Of a DNA stretch of 7,297 nt, positions 6,737 to 7,297 are shown piece by piece. Made by a program: the position numbers and the translations under genes. Every line of letters begins with the position of its first letter. Within the stretch, counting starts at the first letter, position 1. Source of the stretch: a bacterium (GTDB taxonomy: Bacteria > Latescibacterota > UBA2968 > UBA8231); NCBI GenBank assembly GCA_027593305.1, contig JAQCJA010000231.1, positions 1-7,297 of the forward strand. The letters are read 5' to 3'. The notes under the pieces were generated by a model. That model did not search any database and was not told where the DNA came from. It was given only the letters and a program-made list of their open reading frames with translations.

Positions 6737-7257
6737 AAGGCCTTTACTTCGTCTATGGGCGAGGCCCAGGTCGCCCATAGCCACAGCAGGAATCCGGCAT
6801 TGACGATGACGAGCAGGTAGACGTGGAGAAAACCGGACCACCCCGGGGCGACGGCGGCGATCACGGCAAGCAGCACGAGGCGGGCGATGCTGTAGGAGAA
6901 AAAGGCGGGCACCCCCCAGGACAGCGCCTTGAAGCGCTGTGCAAGTGTTGTCGGGTAGGACAGCACCGCCGCTACATACAACCCCAGAGCGTAGACACCG
7001 GTGCACTCCCGGGTGACGTGAAAGACGACGTGCTGCATGCTGAGAATGGCATAGTCCCCGGGAACGGCGCCAAGACTGACGGTCATGCCCATCATCTGCA
7101 GCAGGTGGCTCGTGGCGTAGGAGATGGCCTGCAGCCAGGGGAGACTCAGAGCGGTATCCCAGCGGTCCAGGGCATAGGCCATCAACAACGCATGCAGACC
7201 GAAGAGGGCACAGAAGCCGAGGCGTCGGCGGACGGCGTGCAGCGGCCCGACCGTCAT
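6733..7257 (-). CDS. Short exosortase/archaeosortase family protein (XrtH-like)
   Basis: This 174-residue multi-pass membrane cysteine transpeptidase is of the exosortase/archaeosortase family. Such enzymes recognise a C-terminal sorting signal (short motif, hydrophobic helix, basic cluster) on secreted proteins and process it at the membrane. The family triad is visible: Cys85 in TRECTGVYA, Arg126 in SIARLVLL and His145 in GFLHVYLL. Hydrophobic segments lie near 14-31, 86-104, 113-137 and 143-163. The length matches the short exosortase class, which includes XrtH, and not the longer EpsH type. The subtype is inferred from size and neighbours. The ATG at 7257 overlaps the stop of the upstream frame as ATGA. 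The frame itself stays open to the window edge, but no start codon lies further up within view. The 3' end overlaps the partner membrane gene by four bases. Confidence 0.85.
   Translation of the reverse strand: MTVGPLHAVRRRLGFCALFGLHALLMAYALDRWDTALSLPWLQAISYATSHLLQMMGMTVSLGAVPGDYAILSMQHVVFHVTRECTGVYALGLYVAAVLSYPTTLAQRFKALSWGVPAFFSYSIARLVLLAVIAAVAPGWSGFLHVYLLVIVNAGFLLWLWATWASPIDEVKAL
6753..6780 (-). repeat. Perfect 10-bp inverted repeat (hairpin) before partner gene
   Basis: The arms ctatgggcga (6753-6762) and tcgcccatag (6771-6780) are exact reverse complements around an 8-nt loop. The hairpin lies within the last codons of the exosortase gene. On the minus-strand transcript it ends 17 nt upstream of the follow-on GTG start. 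No T-run follows, so it is not a classic intrinsic terminator. It could affect translation or mRNA stability of the downstream gene, or be a by-product of coding sequence. Confidence 0.55.
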
Positions 7258-7297
7258 GTGAGCCGCCGTCGGGTTGCCGCATACAGACAGATCAGCA
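7254..7297 (-). CDS. C-terminal tail of upstream protein, possible CTERM sorting signal (partial)
   Basis: In the frame ending with the TGA at 7256-7254, the last 13 residues read LICLYAATRRRLT. This is a hydrophobic stretch followed by an arginine cluster at the extreme C-terminus, the layout found at the end of PEP-CTERM and IPTLxxWG-CTERM sorting signals. The stop overlaps the exosortase ATG as ATGA, as expected for co-transcribed genes. The recognition motif and the rest of the gene lie outside the window, so both the gene and its nature remain provisional. A short membrane protein with a basic tail is the main alternative. Confidence 0.45.
   Translation of the reverse strand, partial: LICLYAATRRRLT

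Noticed and set aside
6737..7282. N-terminal extension of the small membrane protein through the exosortase gene
   Set aside because: This part encodes Arg/Pro/His-rich sequence in a shifted frame over a real exosortase. Hydrophobic coding begins only at the GTG at 6736.

Overview
This is a high-GC bacterial window, almost entirely coding. It holds two gene blocks that converge near position 6250. Strict Shine-Dalgarno sites, stop/start overlaps and an exosortase-family gene point to a Gram-negative-type bacterium. Exosortases act on proteins of bacteria with outer membranes and often exopolysaccharide. The sequence alone does not place the organism further; an uncultured environmental lineage is possible. 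No RNA genes, mobile elements, CRISPR arrays or clear promoters were seen.

Plus-strand block (1-6244): five genes in one direction, packed as an operon. In order they are the C-terminal part of a GH38 alpha-mannosidase (5' end outside the window), a 12-TM-type MFS transporter, a TldD-type zinc peptidase, its TldE/PmbA-type partner, and a DapA/NanA-superfamily lyase. The junctions are 0 bp, a 17-bp overlap, 5 bp and 48 bp. Mannosidase, transporter and keto-acid-type lyase suggest uptake and breakdown of a sugar or sugar-acid compound. The TldD/TldE pair is an unusual companion and raises the idea of a peptide-linked or glycopeptide substrate, which is inference. The lyase keeps the Schiff-base lysine and tyrosine but has lost several DapA-specific residues, so it should not be called DapA.

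Minus-strand block (7297-6254): three genes linked by ATGA and GTGA overlaps. The last 13 codons of an upstream gene form a hydrophobic run followed by RRR, as at the end of a CTERM sorting signal. Next is a short exosortase/archaeosortase with the Cys-Arg-His triad, and then a small multi-pass membrane protein. This looks like a compact sorting module of substrate, transpeptidase and accessory membrane protein, resembling exosortase H (XrtH) loci. A perfect 10-bp inverted repeat lies just upstream of the last start codon.

The two blocks end tail to tail with only 9 bp between stop codons, and no obvious terminator fits there.
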